From Parabacteroides johnsonii DSM 18315 (GTDB taxonomy: Bacteria; Bacteroidota; Bacteroidia; Bacteroidales; Tannerellaceae): a DNA stretch of 64,000 nt. Both the position numbers and the translations under genes were made by a program. The notes below the pieces were generated by a model that was given only the letters and a program-made list of their open reading frames with translations, ran no database searches and was not told where the DNA came from. How positions within the stretch are numbered: position 1 is the first letter of the stretch; each line of letters begins with the position of its first letter. The DNA lies in contig NZ_CP102285.1 of the NCBI RefSeq assembly GCF_025151045.1, positions 3,534,001-3,598,000 of the forward strand. Reading direction: 5' to 3'. Shown here in pieces: positions 9,342 to 17,348 of this stretch.

Positions 9342-10745
9342 ATGAAATCCTTTCTCGATTCCAATTTCCTGCTCCAGTCCGAGACAGCTCAGAAACTGTA
9401 TCACGAACATGCAGCAAAAATGCCAATCATCGATTACCATTGCCACTTGATTCCACAACAGATAGCCGACAACTACCAGTTTGCCGACTTGACAGAGATA
9501 TGGCTGGGTGGTGACCATTATAAATGGCGTGCGATGCGTGCCAATGGCGTACCCGAAGAATATATCACGGGAGACAAACCGGCGTACGAGAAGTTTGAAA
9601 AATGGGCTGAAACTATGCAATATGCCATGCGCAACCCGCTATATCATTGGACTCATCTTGAACTGAGTCGTATCTTCGGCATAGACAAGGTACTGAACCC
9701 ATCTACCGCCCGCGAGATATACGACGAATGTACAGCCAAATTGCAAACATCCGAATTCCGCGCTCAGGCAATTATGGAGCGTATGAACGTGGAAGTCGTA
9801 TGTACGACTGACGATCCGATCGATGATTTGAAATATCACGCCCAGATCCGCCAGAGTGGTCTGAAGACCAAAGTTCTGCCAGCCTGGCGCCCGGACAAGG
9901 CAATGGCCATCGAGAATGTCGATACATATAACGAATACCTGACCAAGCTGGAAGCTGCTGCCGATATGTCGATCCTCAACTTCAAAAACTTGATCGACGC
10001 TTTGCAGAAACGTCACGACTTCTTTGCATCACAGGGCTGCAGCCTGTCTGACCACGGTCTGACCACTTTCTATGCCGAACCCTACACGGATGCAGAAATT
10101 GAGGCTATCTTCCTGAAAGCACGTATGAAGAAAGAACTGACAGCCGAAGAGATCGACAAATTCCGTTCTGCCATGCTATATGAGTTTGCTGTCATGGATG
10201 CCAAAAGCGACTGGGTACAACAGTTCCACTATGGTGCAACTCGTAACAACAACGCTCGCATGTTCAAAAAGTTAGGCCCCGATACCGGCTACGATGCGAT
10301 TGGAGATGCAGAAGTTGCAACTCCGCTGGCCCGTTTCCTGAGCCGTTTGGACGAAGAAGGCGTGCTGGCAAAGTCCATTTTCTACAACTTGAACCCGCGC
10401 GACAACGAGCTGCTGATGACAACGATCTACAGCTTCAACGACGGTACGGTTCCGGGCAAGATGCAGTATGGCTCCGGCTGGTGGTTCCTGGATCAGATTC
10501 ACGGTATGGAAAAACAGATGAACGCATTGTCCGACTTAGGATTGCTAAGCCGCTTTGTCGGAATGCTGACAGATTCTCGTAGTTTCCTATCCTACCCACG
10601 CCATGAATACTTCCGTCGCATCCTGTGTAACATCCTGGGCCGCGAAGTGGAAGACGGTCTGCTACCGGCATCCGAACTGCCGTTTATCGGCAAGATGGTC
10701 GAAGACATCAGTTACAATAACGCAAAAGGGTATTTCGGGTTCTAA
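9342..10745 (+). CDS. uxaC: Glucuronate/galacturonate isomerase
   Basis: A 467-residue cytoplasmic enzyme of the amidohydrolase-fold uronate isomerase family, converting D-glucuronate to D-fructuronate (and galacturonate to tagaturonate). The metal-binding HxH is at His33/His35 in DYHCHL, early in the protein as usual. Other family patterns are YHWTHLELSRIFGI, CTTDDPIDDL, LPAWRPDKA and the C-terminal SRSFLSYPRHEYFRRILCN. Length matches the family. The fructuronate and tagaturonate reductases and dehydratases needed to reach KDG are not in this window. Confidence 0.95.
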   Translation: MKSFLDSNFLLQSETAQKLYHEHAAKMPIIDYHCHLIPQQIADNYQFADLTEIWLGGDHYKWRAMRANGVPEEYITGDKPAYEKFEKWAETMQYAMRNPLYHWTHLELSRIFGIDKVLNPSTAREIYDECTAKLQTSEFRAQAIMERMNVEVVCTTDDPIDDLKYHAQIRQSGLKTKVLPAWRPDKAMAIENVDTYNEYLTKLEAAADMSILNFKNLIDALQKRHDFFASQGCSLSDHGLTTFYAEPYTDAEIEAIFLKARMKKELTAEEIDKFRSAMLYEFAVMDAKSDWVQQFHYGATRNNNARMFKKLGPDTGYDAIGDAEVATPLARFLSRLDEEGVLAKSIFYNLNPRDNELLMTTIYSFNDGTVPGKMQYGSGWWFLDQIHGMEKQMNALSDLGLLSRFVGMLTDSRSFLSYPRHEYFRRILCNILGREVEDGLLPASELPFIGKMVEDISYNNAKGYFGF

Positions 10746-10756
10746 GAAATCCTCTT

Positions 10757-10870
10757 GAAAAAACGGGCTGCGCCAATTTCCTGCTGGCACAGCCCGTTTC
10801 CTTATTTATACACGATTAGTTCAGATCTGTAATCATCCACTTAATGACTGCATGAAGAATCGGGATATCA
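10757..10870 (-). ncRNA. Candidate small RNA downstream of porW
   Basis: On the minus strand a -33 TTTG (10906-10903), 18 bp spacer and -7 box TATCTTTG (10884-10877) would start transcription near 10870. The transcript would end at the strong hairpin 10799-10761, which is followed on this strand by six T. The predicted RNA is about 115 nt. No open frame with a credible start is longer than about 12 codons. Nothing in it matches an RNA family I recognise. Confidence 0.3.
10761..10799. terminator. Rho-independent terminator, probably bidirectional
   Basis: A 15-bp stem with one mismatch (AAACGGGCTGCGCCA / TGGCACAGCCCGTTT) and a 9-nt loop lies between convergent uxaC and porW. The T-run is better on the minus strand (A-run at 10758-10763). 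Confidence 0.8.
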
Positions 10871-10876
10871 TTCTTA

Positions 10877-10906
10877 CAAAGATAATATCTTTACCTGTGT
10901 ACCAAA
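10877..10906 (-). promoter_or_regulatory. Promoter reading into the porW-uxaC gap
   Basis: TTTG at 10906-10903 and TATCTTTG at 10884-10877 on the minus strand fit the two-part Bacteroidales promoter with an 18-bp spacer. AAAGATAATATCTTT at 10878-10892 is also a perfect palindrome. The only thing downstream before the terminator is the candidate small RNA. Confidence 0.4.
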
Positions 10907-10913
10907 CAATTTA

Positions 10914-13900
10914 CTACTTTCTTTTCGCTTTGGCTGCTGCCTCTTTAGCTTTTTGGGCTTCGCGGCGAGCTTTTTCTTTGGCTTTCAGTTTTTCTTTGTA
11001 TTCGCGTTCCTTCTGCTTACGTTCTTTTTCTTTTTGCTTCAGGCGTTCCTTATACTCACGCTCTTTCTGCTTACGCAATTCTTCACGGGCTTTGAGTTTC
11101 GCCTTACGTTCAGCTTCGACCTGTTGAAGTTTGGCTTTACGGTCGCGTTCAAGCTGTTTTTCGCGTTCGGCTTTTGCTTTCAACAAAGCTTCTTCTTCAG
11201 CCTTTTGCTTCTTCAGAAGTTCCTCATTTTCTTTTGCTTTCTTTTCCTGCAATTCTTTTTCAGCCTTCTGCTGGGCTTCAAAAGCTTTGCGGGCTTCTTC
11301 CTTGCGAGCTTCCTCTTCGGCGGCCTCACGCTTGCGAAGTTCTTCGATCTCTTTTAATGTAAGTTCCTTGGGTTGCTCGATAGGAGCGACAACAGCAGGA
11401 ACGGTGTCAGATAACGCAGGAACAACCGTATCTTTAGCAGCCGGTCGTACGAAAACAGTATCCGTATCCGCAGGAAGGAGTGCTTCCTCTTTATGAACAG
11501 TCATCGTGTCTTTCACGACAGGTAATATCACAGCCTCTTCTGCGATCTGCTGTTTCTGTTGCTCTTTCGGACGAACAGTTTTCTTAATGGTTTCCCGCCT
11601 TTCTTCCTGAATTTCTGTAGTCGATGTCTCCTCCGGAATATCCTCGGAATTCTGTAATCTGACCTCTTCCGCCTCGGCCTTTGCCTCTTCTTCTTTGATC
11701 TGTTCGGCAGCCATGCGAGCTTTCCAACGGGCGGCCAATTCCGGAGTGGTCTCACCAAAGTTTTCCTGGAAGAATTCAATATATTCTTCAAGCGTCTTTC
11801 CTCGCATCAACGTTTCATAGTTATCGTCGGAGATCGGAAGAATGGCCACATTCTTGTCCAAAGCGGTCGCATAACCATCTGCTCCGTAGATCATCTTATA
11901 ATAATGCAAGATCTCATCCAGATTGAAGAAGCCATGGATCGTCAACATACTCATCGGACCTGCCTCTTCAAAGCTCAAGTCGAACTCCTTCACCATAAAG
12001 TTTGCGAAATTATAAGCGGCAACGGCGAAAAGCAACTGGTTACGGTCGAGTGTTCCGGCCGGGAACATCAAGAGCATCCTATAAAAAGTGTTTGGCTCCG
12101 CCGTGAAAGTACGGGCCGAATCGGCAGCCGAAAGCATACCATCTTCACCTAAACCGAAACGCAAGTTCCAGCTCATTCCCTTGATACCACCTTGAACCAT
12201 CATACGTCCGCGCAGGACACCCTTCAGCATTTCACCTGCCAGCTCCGTCACATCGGCTGTCGGATATTTCTCAACCAAGGCTTTCAAAGCATTCTTGAAA
12301 CCTTCGGCATCCCCGGCCTGCACATAGGTCAGTGCTTCGAGGAACATGAACTTCGGCAACAGATCTGCCAAGGGATACTTGGCACTGACATCGCGGTAAT
12401 TACGACGTACGGTGACCGTATCTTCCGCCAGGTAACTTGCATAAGTCGCCTGATAGATCGAATCCTGCACCTTATCCATCATCCGGATATTATATTCATA
12501 ATTCGGGTCGGCAATTGCAATCGCATAATCCGATTCCGGAAAAGTCGTGACCAATTTATTCTTATAAGTAGTAGCAAGCACTTGGTCCCCAGAACGAAGT
12601 GCCATCAGATAGACCTGATAATAGCTTTCCAAAAGATGGCTATGCTTCGGGAAACGGCGTTCCAGTTCCTCAAAGGCTTCGGTAGCCAACGGGATATCTT
12701 CAAGCTTGTCCTTATAAATCATAGCCATGTTATAGAGACCATCTTCTATGATCACGTTAGAAGATTCGATATCTTCGGGTGTCAACGGGAGCTGCTGAAT
12801 GTAATACTCACGTGTTTTCGGATCGTCGGATGCTACAGGCTCCAGCCCGAGTTCGAGCGAATCTGCCGGCATTTCGTTCGGTTCGCCCGTTTCCCCTTCA
12901 GCCATGCCTTCATTCTCGTCCATTCCGTTTTCATCGAAAGTGGACATCTCTTTTTTGCGGCGGCGCCAGTTATCTTCCAGCGCACGCCGTCCCCACTTAC
13001 GCTGGAAAGCGGTCTTCCCTTGTGATACGGCTTGCGGGTTATAGAAATAAAAACCGGCCCCTCCGGATGTCGTCGGTAATGTGATACCGCCCGTCTCTGT
13101 GCCCGGCCGATCGATACCGGTTCCTTTTGCCTCCTGTTCCGCCAGATAGGCTTCTTTCTCAGCAAGCGCTTTAGCTTCTTCTTCCTCTTTTTTCACCTGC
13201 TCGATAATCTTATCGATCACAGCAAGCCGTTCAGCTTCTGGCATTTTGGCAAGGGTTTGCAAACTATCCTGCAAATGAACCGCCTCCACATGCACAACCA
13301 ACTCATCCAGAATAGCAGACAGTTTAGAGACTCGTTCATAGTCTTTATACTCTTTCTGTATGCCGGACAATGCACCGCTAAAGTTCGGTTGCGCCTTGAC
13401 ATAGTCACGCTTCTGGAAATAAAGATCACCCAACTTGATCTGACAGATCGCCTTATCCAAGCCGTTCTGGGTACTTTTCTCCACGCCCAACTCATAGTTC
13501 TTGATAGCATTCACCGTATCTTCCCGGCTCATATAGACGTTGCCCAACGCATAATAGACTTGGTCAAGCAGATCCTTGTTCTTATCACTTTTTGCCATCC
13601 TCCCCAACATCTTGATCACTTTCTGATAATTACCGCCGGTGAATACTTCGGTCTGACGGATACGGGCAGCAAACTCCAGCTCATAGGGAGGATTGGCTTT
13701 GATCACCTGCCCAAACATCTGGTAAGCAAGTCCATTCTGATCCTGTTCAGCGTAAATTTGCCCCAACAAGTACTTCATCCGAGTACGCTGGAGCCGGTTC
13801 TTCTCCGCCTTGATCGCTGTCTTGAAATAAGGGACCGCTTCTTCATATTGCTTATTCTTCACCAAGTAGTCGGCATATACCGTCGCATACTGGTTCAAGT

Positions 13901-14516
13901 TCTTGCGGGGAATACCGTTCGTATTCAGTTTCCCTAAGATATCTTCCGCTTCATAAAACCATTCCATCTCGGAATAGCAGCGGGCTTGCCAGAGACGGGC
14001 TTCGGCCACAACCTCTTCATCATGGGCATAATGGCGGGCAATGTAGGAGAAGGTGGCAGATGCCTGCAAGAAATCGGCGTTATAGAACTGCGCCTGCCCC
14101 ATCATCAACCAGCACTTTTTGAGGAACGGATTGTATTCTTCCTGTTCCTGCCAGGCACGTTGCTTGGGATCGTTGCGCCATCCTGGCTTCTTAGGTGGCT
14201 TTGCCTTGATGGAGTGGAGCTTGATCGCTTTATTGCTTTTCTCGATCGCCCGGTCGAAAGGACCTCCCGTTTCAGGCTTGTCTTTGGGCTCGGCACTGAT
14301 CGGGTACATCAGGATCATGTCAGAATAGCTTTCCTTATAGCCGTTCTGCATGGAAAGCAACGCTTCGTCAAACGATGTTTTTCCGTTGAAATAGATATTA
14401 TAGCGGGAATTAAAAGCGTGATAGAAGCGGCTTGCCTTGGTATTCTTCTTCGTACTGCAAGACCAAAACAAAGAGACAATCAATAATGCAATTATATAGT
14501 AGAAACCTTTCTTCAT
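10914..14516 (-). CDS. porW: PorW/SprE-like type IX secretion system lipoprotein (TPR)
   Basis: A 1200-residue protein. The ATG at 14516 is preferred over an ATG 23 codons upstream because it begins directly with a signal peptide and lipobox (FWSC, Cys20). The sequence after it (RFYHAFNSRYNIYFNGKTSF) and the TPR repeats over about residues 100-430 are typical of PorW/SprE, a periplasmic lipoprotein needed for type IX secretion and, in flavobacteria, gliding. A second helical-repeat region lies at about 600-900. The last ~240 residues are Lys/Glu/Ala-rich coiled coil with near-repeats of the type QKEREYKE. It is the last gene of a minus-strand group after aroA, a small membrane protein and a metal permease. 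No other T9SS gene is in the window. Confidence 0.8.
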   Translation of the reverse strand: MKKGFYYIIALLIVSLFWSCSTKKNTKASRFYHAFNSRYNIYFNGKTSFDEALLSMQNGYKESYSDMILMYPISAEPKDKPETGGPFDRAIEKSNKAIKLHSIKAKPPKKPGWRNDPKQRAWQEQEEYNPFLKKCWLMMGQAQFYNADFLQASATFSYIARHYAHDEEVVAEARLWQARCYSEMEWFYEAEDILGKLNTNGIPRKNLNQYATVYADYLVKNKQYEEAVPYFKTAIKAEKNRLQRTRMKYLLGQIYAEQDQNGLAYQMFGQVIKANPPYELEFAARIRQTEVFTGGNYQKVIKMLGRMAKSDKNKDLLDQVYYALGNVYMSREDTVNAIKNYELGVEKSTQNGLDKAICQIKLGDLYFQKRDYVKAQPNFSGALSGIQKEYKDYERVSKLSAILDELVVHVEAVHLQDSLQTLAKMPEAERLAVIDKIIEQVKKEEEEAKALAEKEAYLAEQEAKGTGIDRPGTETGGITLPTTSGGAGFYFYNPQAVSQGKTAFQRKWGRRALEDNWRRRKKEMSTFDENGMDENEGMAEGETGEPNEMPADSLELGLEPVASDDPKTREYYIQQLPLTPEDIESSNVIIEDGLYNMAMIYKDKLEDIPLATEAFEELERRFPKHSHLLESYYQVYLMALRSGDQVLATTYKNKLVTTFPESDYAIAIADPNYEYNIRMMDKVQDSIYQATYASYLAEDTVTVRRNYRDVSAKYPLADLLPKFMFLEALTYVQAGDAEGFKNALKALVEKYPTADVTELAGEMLKGVLRGRMMVQGGIKGMSWNLRFGLGEDGMLSAADSARTFTAEPNTFYRMLLMFPAGTLDRNQLLFAVAAYNFANFMVKEFDLSFEEAGPMSMLTIHGFFNLDEILHYYKMIYGADGYATALDKNVAILPISDDNYETLMRGKTLEEYIEFFQENFGETTPELAARWKARMAAEQIKEEEAKAEAEEVRLQNSEDIPEETSTTEIQEERRETIKKTVRPKEQQKQQIAEEAVILPVVKDTMTVHKEEALLPADTDTVFVRPAAKDTVVPALSDTVPAVVAPIEQPKELTLKEIEELRKREAAEEEARKEEARKAFEAQQKAEKELQEKKAKENEELLKKQKAEEEALLKAKAEREKQLERDRKAKLQQVEAERKAKLKAREELRKQKEREYKERLKQKEKERKQKEREYKEKLKAKEKARREAQKAKEAAAKAKRK

Positions 14517-14614
14517 TGTATTTGTTTGTGAGATAAATGATGATTTGCCGATGTTAAACATGGATGGCATGGTTATAAAAATCATACCGATAAATCATCT
14601 TCTACACTAATTCT

Positions 14615-15418
14615 TTAACGCTCCAATAGGGCTTTTATTGCCTTGACTACTAAAAAGAAAAGGACAAGGACAAGAATAATAAACGCTCCGGAAGGCACAT
14701 TCAGAAAATAAGAAAGAACAAGCCCGGACACACATCCCAGGAAACCGATAACAATACTTCCGAGAATAATCTTCTTGAAGTCTGACGTAAAAAGGTTTAC
14801 AGTGATCTGAGGCAATGTCAGTAGACTCATCAGAAGCATAATCCCAACCAGACGGATCGAAAGGACGATCGTCACGGCGATAAAGAACATCATCACATAT
14901 TCTATCCACTTGACAGGCAACCCTTGTGTCACAGCAAAATCCCTGTCAAACGCCACATAAACAATCTCCCGCAGGAAAAGGGTAAAAAGAACCACCAGCA
15001 ATAACGCCAAAGCAGCAATCCAGATAATATCTCCCGTCGAAACAGTCAGAATATTCCCAAAAAGGTAGGCAGAAAGATTCGGTGCATATCCGGGTGTCAG
15101 GAATATGAAAATGACGCCCAATGCCATCCCTAACGACCAGACACCGGCAATGGCAGAGTCTTCACGCACATTCTGCGTCTTGCTCACCCACTCCACCCCG
15201 AATGCGGAGAGTACGGAAAACAACATCGCCATCAGGATCGGATTCATCCCAAGATAGAAACCTAATCCCAACCCTCCGAAAGAAGCATGCGTGATACCTC
15301 CACTGATAAAAACAAGTCGTCGTGACACGATATACGTCCCGACAATCCCACAAGCGATCGCGGTTAGCAGACTGCCCAAAAGAGCATGTTGGAAAAAACC
15401 ATATTGAAGTAAATCCAT
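14615..15418 (-). CDS. ABC-3 family metal (zinc/manganese) ABC transporter permease
   Basis: A 267-residue inner-membrane protein with about eight hydrophobic segments. The N-terminal IVSRRLVFISGGITHASFGG and the later FDRDFAVTQGLP are hallmarks of ZnuB/MntB-type permeases that import Zn2+ or Mn2+. It ends about 100 bp before the porW start and begins 132 bp after the preceding gene; that gap holds a 22-bp-period repeat array. No ATPase or binding-protein gene is adjacent, so its partners lie elsewhere. The metal cannot be decided from the sequence. Confidence 0.88.
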   Translation of the reverse strand: MDLLQYGFFQHALLGSLLTAIACGIVGTYIVSRRLVFISGGITHASFGGLGLGFYLGMNPILMAMLFSVLSAFGVEWVSKTQNVREDSAIAGVWSLGMALGVIFIFLTPGYAPNLSAYLFGNILTVSTGDIIWIAALALLLVVLFTLFLREIVYVAFDRDFAVTQGLPVKWIEYVMMFFIAVTIVLSIRLVGIMLLMSLLTLPQITVNLFTSDFKKIILGSIVIGFLGCVSGLVLSYFLNVPSGAFIILVLVLFFLVVKAIKALLER

Positions 15419-15445
15419 TTTCTATCTTCTTTATCCTTTTTTATG

Positions 15446-15550
15446 GTTTCCCGGCAGGAAGCTTTCATTTCATTATAGGGAAACTCCTGTTTCATGCCTA
15501 TGAAACTTTTGTTCCACACAAGGGAAATTTTCGTTTCATGCCTATGGAAC
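15446..15550. repeat. Array of five palindrome-like units with 21/22-bp period
   Basis: Units begin at 15446, 15467, 15489, 15511 and 15533 (spacing 21, 22, 22, 22). Best units are gtttcatgcctatgaaac (15489-15506, perfect 7-bp inverted repeat) and gtttcatgcctatggaac (15533-15550). The others keep the frame [G/A]TT[T/C]C-N8-G[A/G]AA with diverged centres. Spacers are four bases, T-rich. The array lies between two co-directional genes, immediately after the stop of the small membrane protein and before the permease start. Confidence 0.75.
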
Positions 15551-15973
15551 CTAATGTATGCGCCGTTCGCCGACAATCAGGAACGCCTCGTCCTTCAACT
15601 CATCCGGTAAATTAATGGCACGAAGTTGCAGACTACGCAGCCAACCAGCCACCTCTATTTCCTTCAACGTATAAAGCACATCACGAAACTCATTCACGGC
15701 ATCTTCATCGTAAGCATCGGCCTCGACTCCCTGGAAGCGGTCCAGTTCTTCATCGTCATAATACTCGATTTTTTTGCTTACTGCTGCCAGCAGGCTGTCG
15801 CGTTCGCAAGTTTCATGTTGTCCGCAACATTCGTCAGTGACAAGCTCCTGTGCTTCGGGGATTTCGGTAATCTCCCCGCGTTCCAGCATCTTCTGCAATT
15901 TCCGGTTCCGAAAATAACCGGCAATGGCAGCAACGATACCCAAAACGACTATTCCTATTACTATATACCACAT
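15551..15973 (-). CDS. Small single-pass membrane protein of unknown function
   Basis: A 140-residue protein with one N-terminal transmembrane helix (MWYIVIGIVVLGIVAAIAGY) and an acidic soluble part. A conserved-looking Cys motif, DECCGQHETCERD (about residues 48-60), could bind metal or form disulfides. The rest is helical and Asp/Glu-rich (YYDDEELDRFQG). I do not recognise a functional family; similar proteins occur beside aroA in Bacteroidales. It is 72 bp after aroA on the same strand and probably cotranscribed. Confidence 0.7.
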   Translation of the reverse strand: MWYIVIGIVVLGIVAAIAGYFRNRKLQKMLERGEITEIPEAQELVTDECCGQHETCERDSLLAAVSKKIEYYDDEELDRFQGVEADAYDEDAVNEFRDVLYTLKEIEVAGWLRSLQLRAINLPDELKDEAFLIVGERRIH

Positions 15974-16045
15974 GATAATTAAGAATTAATAATTAATAAT
16001 GAAATTAAGGGAGCTGGCGGCTGATTACCAATTGCCAACTGCCAA

Positions 16046-17275
16046 TCATCCATTGTCAATTATGATAAAGCCGGCTTTTTTCAGGTCTTCCCAAAAGTGC
16101 GGATAACTCTTGCGGACCACCTGCGGATCGGCAATCTCAATTCCTTCCGACACAACCAGGGCGACGGGTGCAAAGGCCATTGCCATCCGGTGATCTTCAT
16201 AGGTCGCGATCACCGGATGTGCTTGTGGTTCACAACGTTCGCCGTTCCATTCTAAAATACTGTCGTTGCTGTCTGTCAAGAGATACCCTAATTTACAAAG
16301 CTCCGTCTTAAGCGCTTCAATACGGTCGGTTTCTTTTATCTTCAGACTTTGCAAACCGGTGAAGCGGAAAGGGATATTTAATAACACACAGGTTACGACA
16401 AAGGTTTGAGCCAGATCCGGCTCATTGACGAAGTTATAATTCAGTTTTTTTGTCCTGTTCCCATTGTACTTCAAAATAACACCCCGATCCGTATAAGTCG
16501 TGCCCACACCAAGCTGTGCAAACAATTTGGCTCCGGCGGCATCTCCTTGCAAACTGTTCTTAAATAGTCCCAACAACTCGATTTCAGCATTCTTAGACAA
16601 CGCCATCATGGAATACCAGTAGGAAGCGGCGCTCCAGTCGGATTCGACGGTAAAAGGTATCGGATGATAGTCCTGCGGCCTTACTTTAATGGTCTGCCCA
16701 CTCCAGTCCGCCTTTACCCCATATTGCTCCATCAGCTGTAATGTCAGGTTAATATAAGGTTTTGAAATTATAGCACCTTCAAGATGCAACGTCAGCCCCT
16801 TCTCCATTAGGGGCGCGATCATCAACAACGCTGAAATGTACTGCGAACTGACCCCGCCTGCAAGCGAAATCTCACCTCCCTGCAGCGCACTTCCGAAAAT
16901 GCGAAGAGGAGGATACCCTTCCTTCTCCATATATTCCACCCTTGCCCCCAACGAATTCAGTGCATCCACCAGTATCTTGATCGGCCGGTTCTTCATCCGC
17001 TGGGTCCCGGTAATCGTCCATTCGCCCACCACCTTAGACAAAAAAGCCGTCAGGAACCGCATCGCAGTCCCCGCGGCTTTTATATCAAAGTCACGATCAT
17101 TCGAATTCAATGCCTTCACCATCACTTCCGTATCATCGCAATCCGACAAATTTCGAATTTCATACGGACTATAGCTCAACGCATTAAGTATCAACGCACG
17201 ATTACAGATACTCTTGGATGCGGGAAGCTTGATGGAAGCTTTCAGTGAAACAGGACTCTTTACAACGTAGCTCAT
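16046..17275 (-). CDS. aroA: 3-phosphoshikimate 1-carboxyvinyltransferase (EPSP synthase)
   Basis: A 409-residue cytoplasmic enzyme of the shikimate pathway that joins PEP to shikimate 3-phosphate. Recognisable motifs are KLPASKSICNRALIL near the N-terminus, GTAMRFL (about 69-75), KETDRIEALKTEL with the catalytic-site region, and YEDHRMAMAFAPVAL near the C-terminus. The family arginines and lysines in these motifs are present. It starts a minus-strand group that continues with the small membrane protein, metal permease and PorW. Confidence 0.95.
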   Translation of the reverse strand: MSYVVKSPVSLKASIKLPASKSICNRALILNALSYSPYEIRNLSDCDDTEVMVKALNSNDRDFDIKAAGTAMRFLTAFLSKVVGEWTITGTQRMKNRPIKILVDALNSLGARVEYMEKEGYPPLRIFGSALQGGEISLAGGVSSQYISALLMIAPLMEKGLTLHLEGAIISKPYINLTLQLMEQYGVKADWSGQTIKVRPQDYHPIPFTVESDWSAASYWYSMMALSKNAEIELLGLFKNSLQGDAAGAKLFAQLGVGTTYTDRGVILKYNGNRTKKLNYNFVNEPDLAQTFVVTCVLLNIPFRFTGLQSLKIKETDRIEALKTELCKLGYLLTDSNDSILEWNGERCEPQAHPVIATYEDHRMAMAFAPVALVVSEGIEIADPQVVRKSYPHFWEDLKKAGFIIIDNG

Positions 17276-17297
17276 ATCTCTGCATTAAAATGGAGTA

Positions 17298-17305
17298 CAA
17301 AAGTA
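17298..17305 (-). promoter_or_regulatory. -7 promoter box of aroA
   Basis: On the minus strand TACTTTTG fits TAnnTTTG, 22 bp before the aroA ATG. No clear -33 element is visible. Confidence 0.4.
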
Positions 17306-17348
17306 CGGATTTTATTGGGAAGATATGACTAATATTGTCCTGATATAG

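Noticed and set aside
12192-13025. 277-codon open frame antisense to porW
   Set aside because: No recognisable domain, and the minus-strand TPR protein is continuous through the region.
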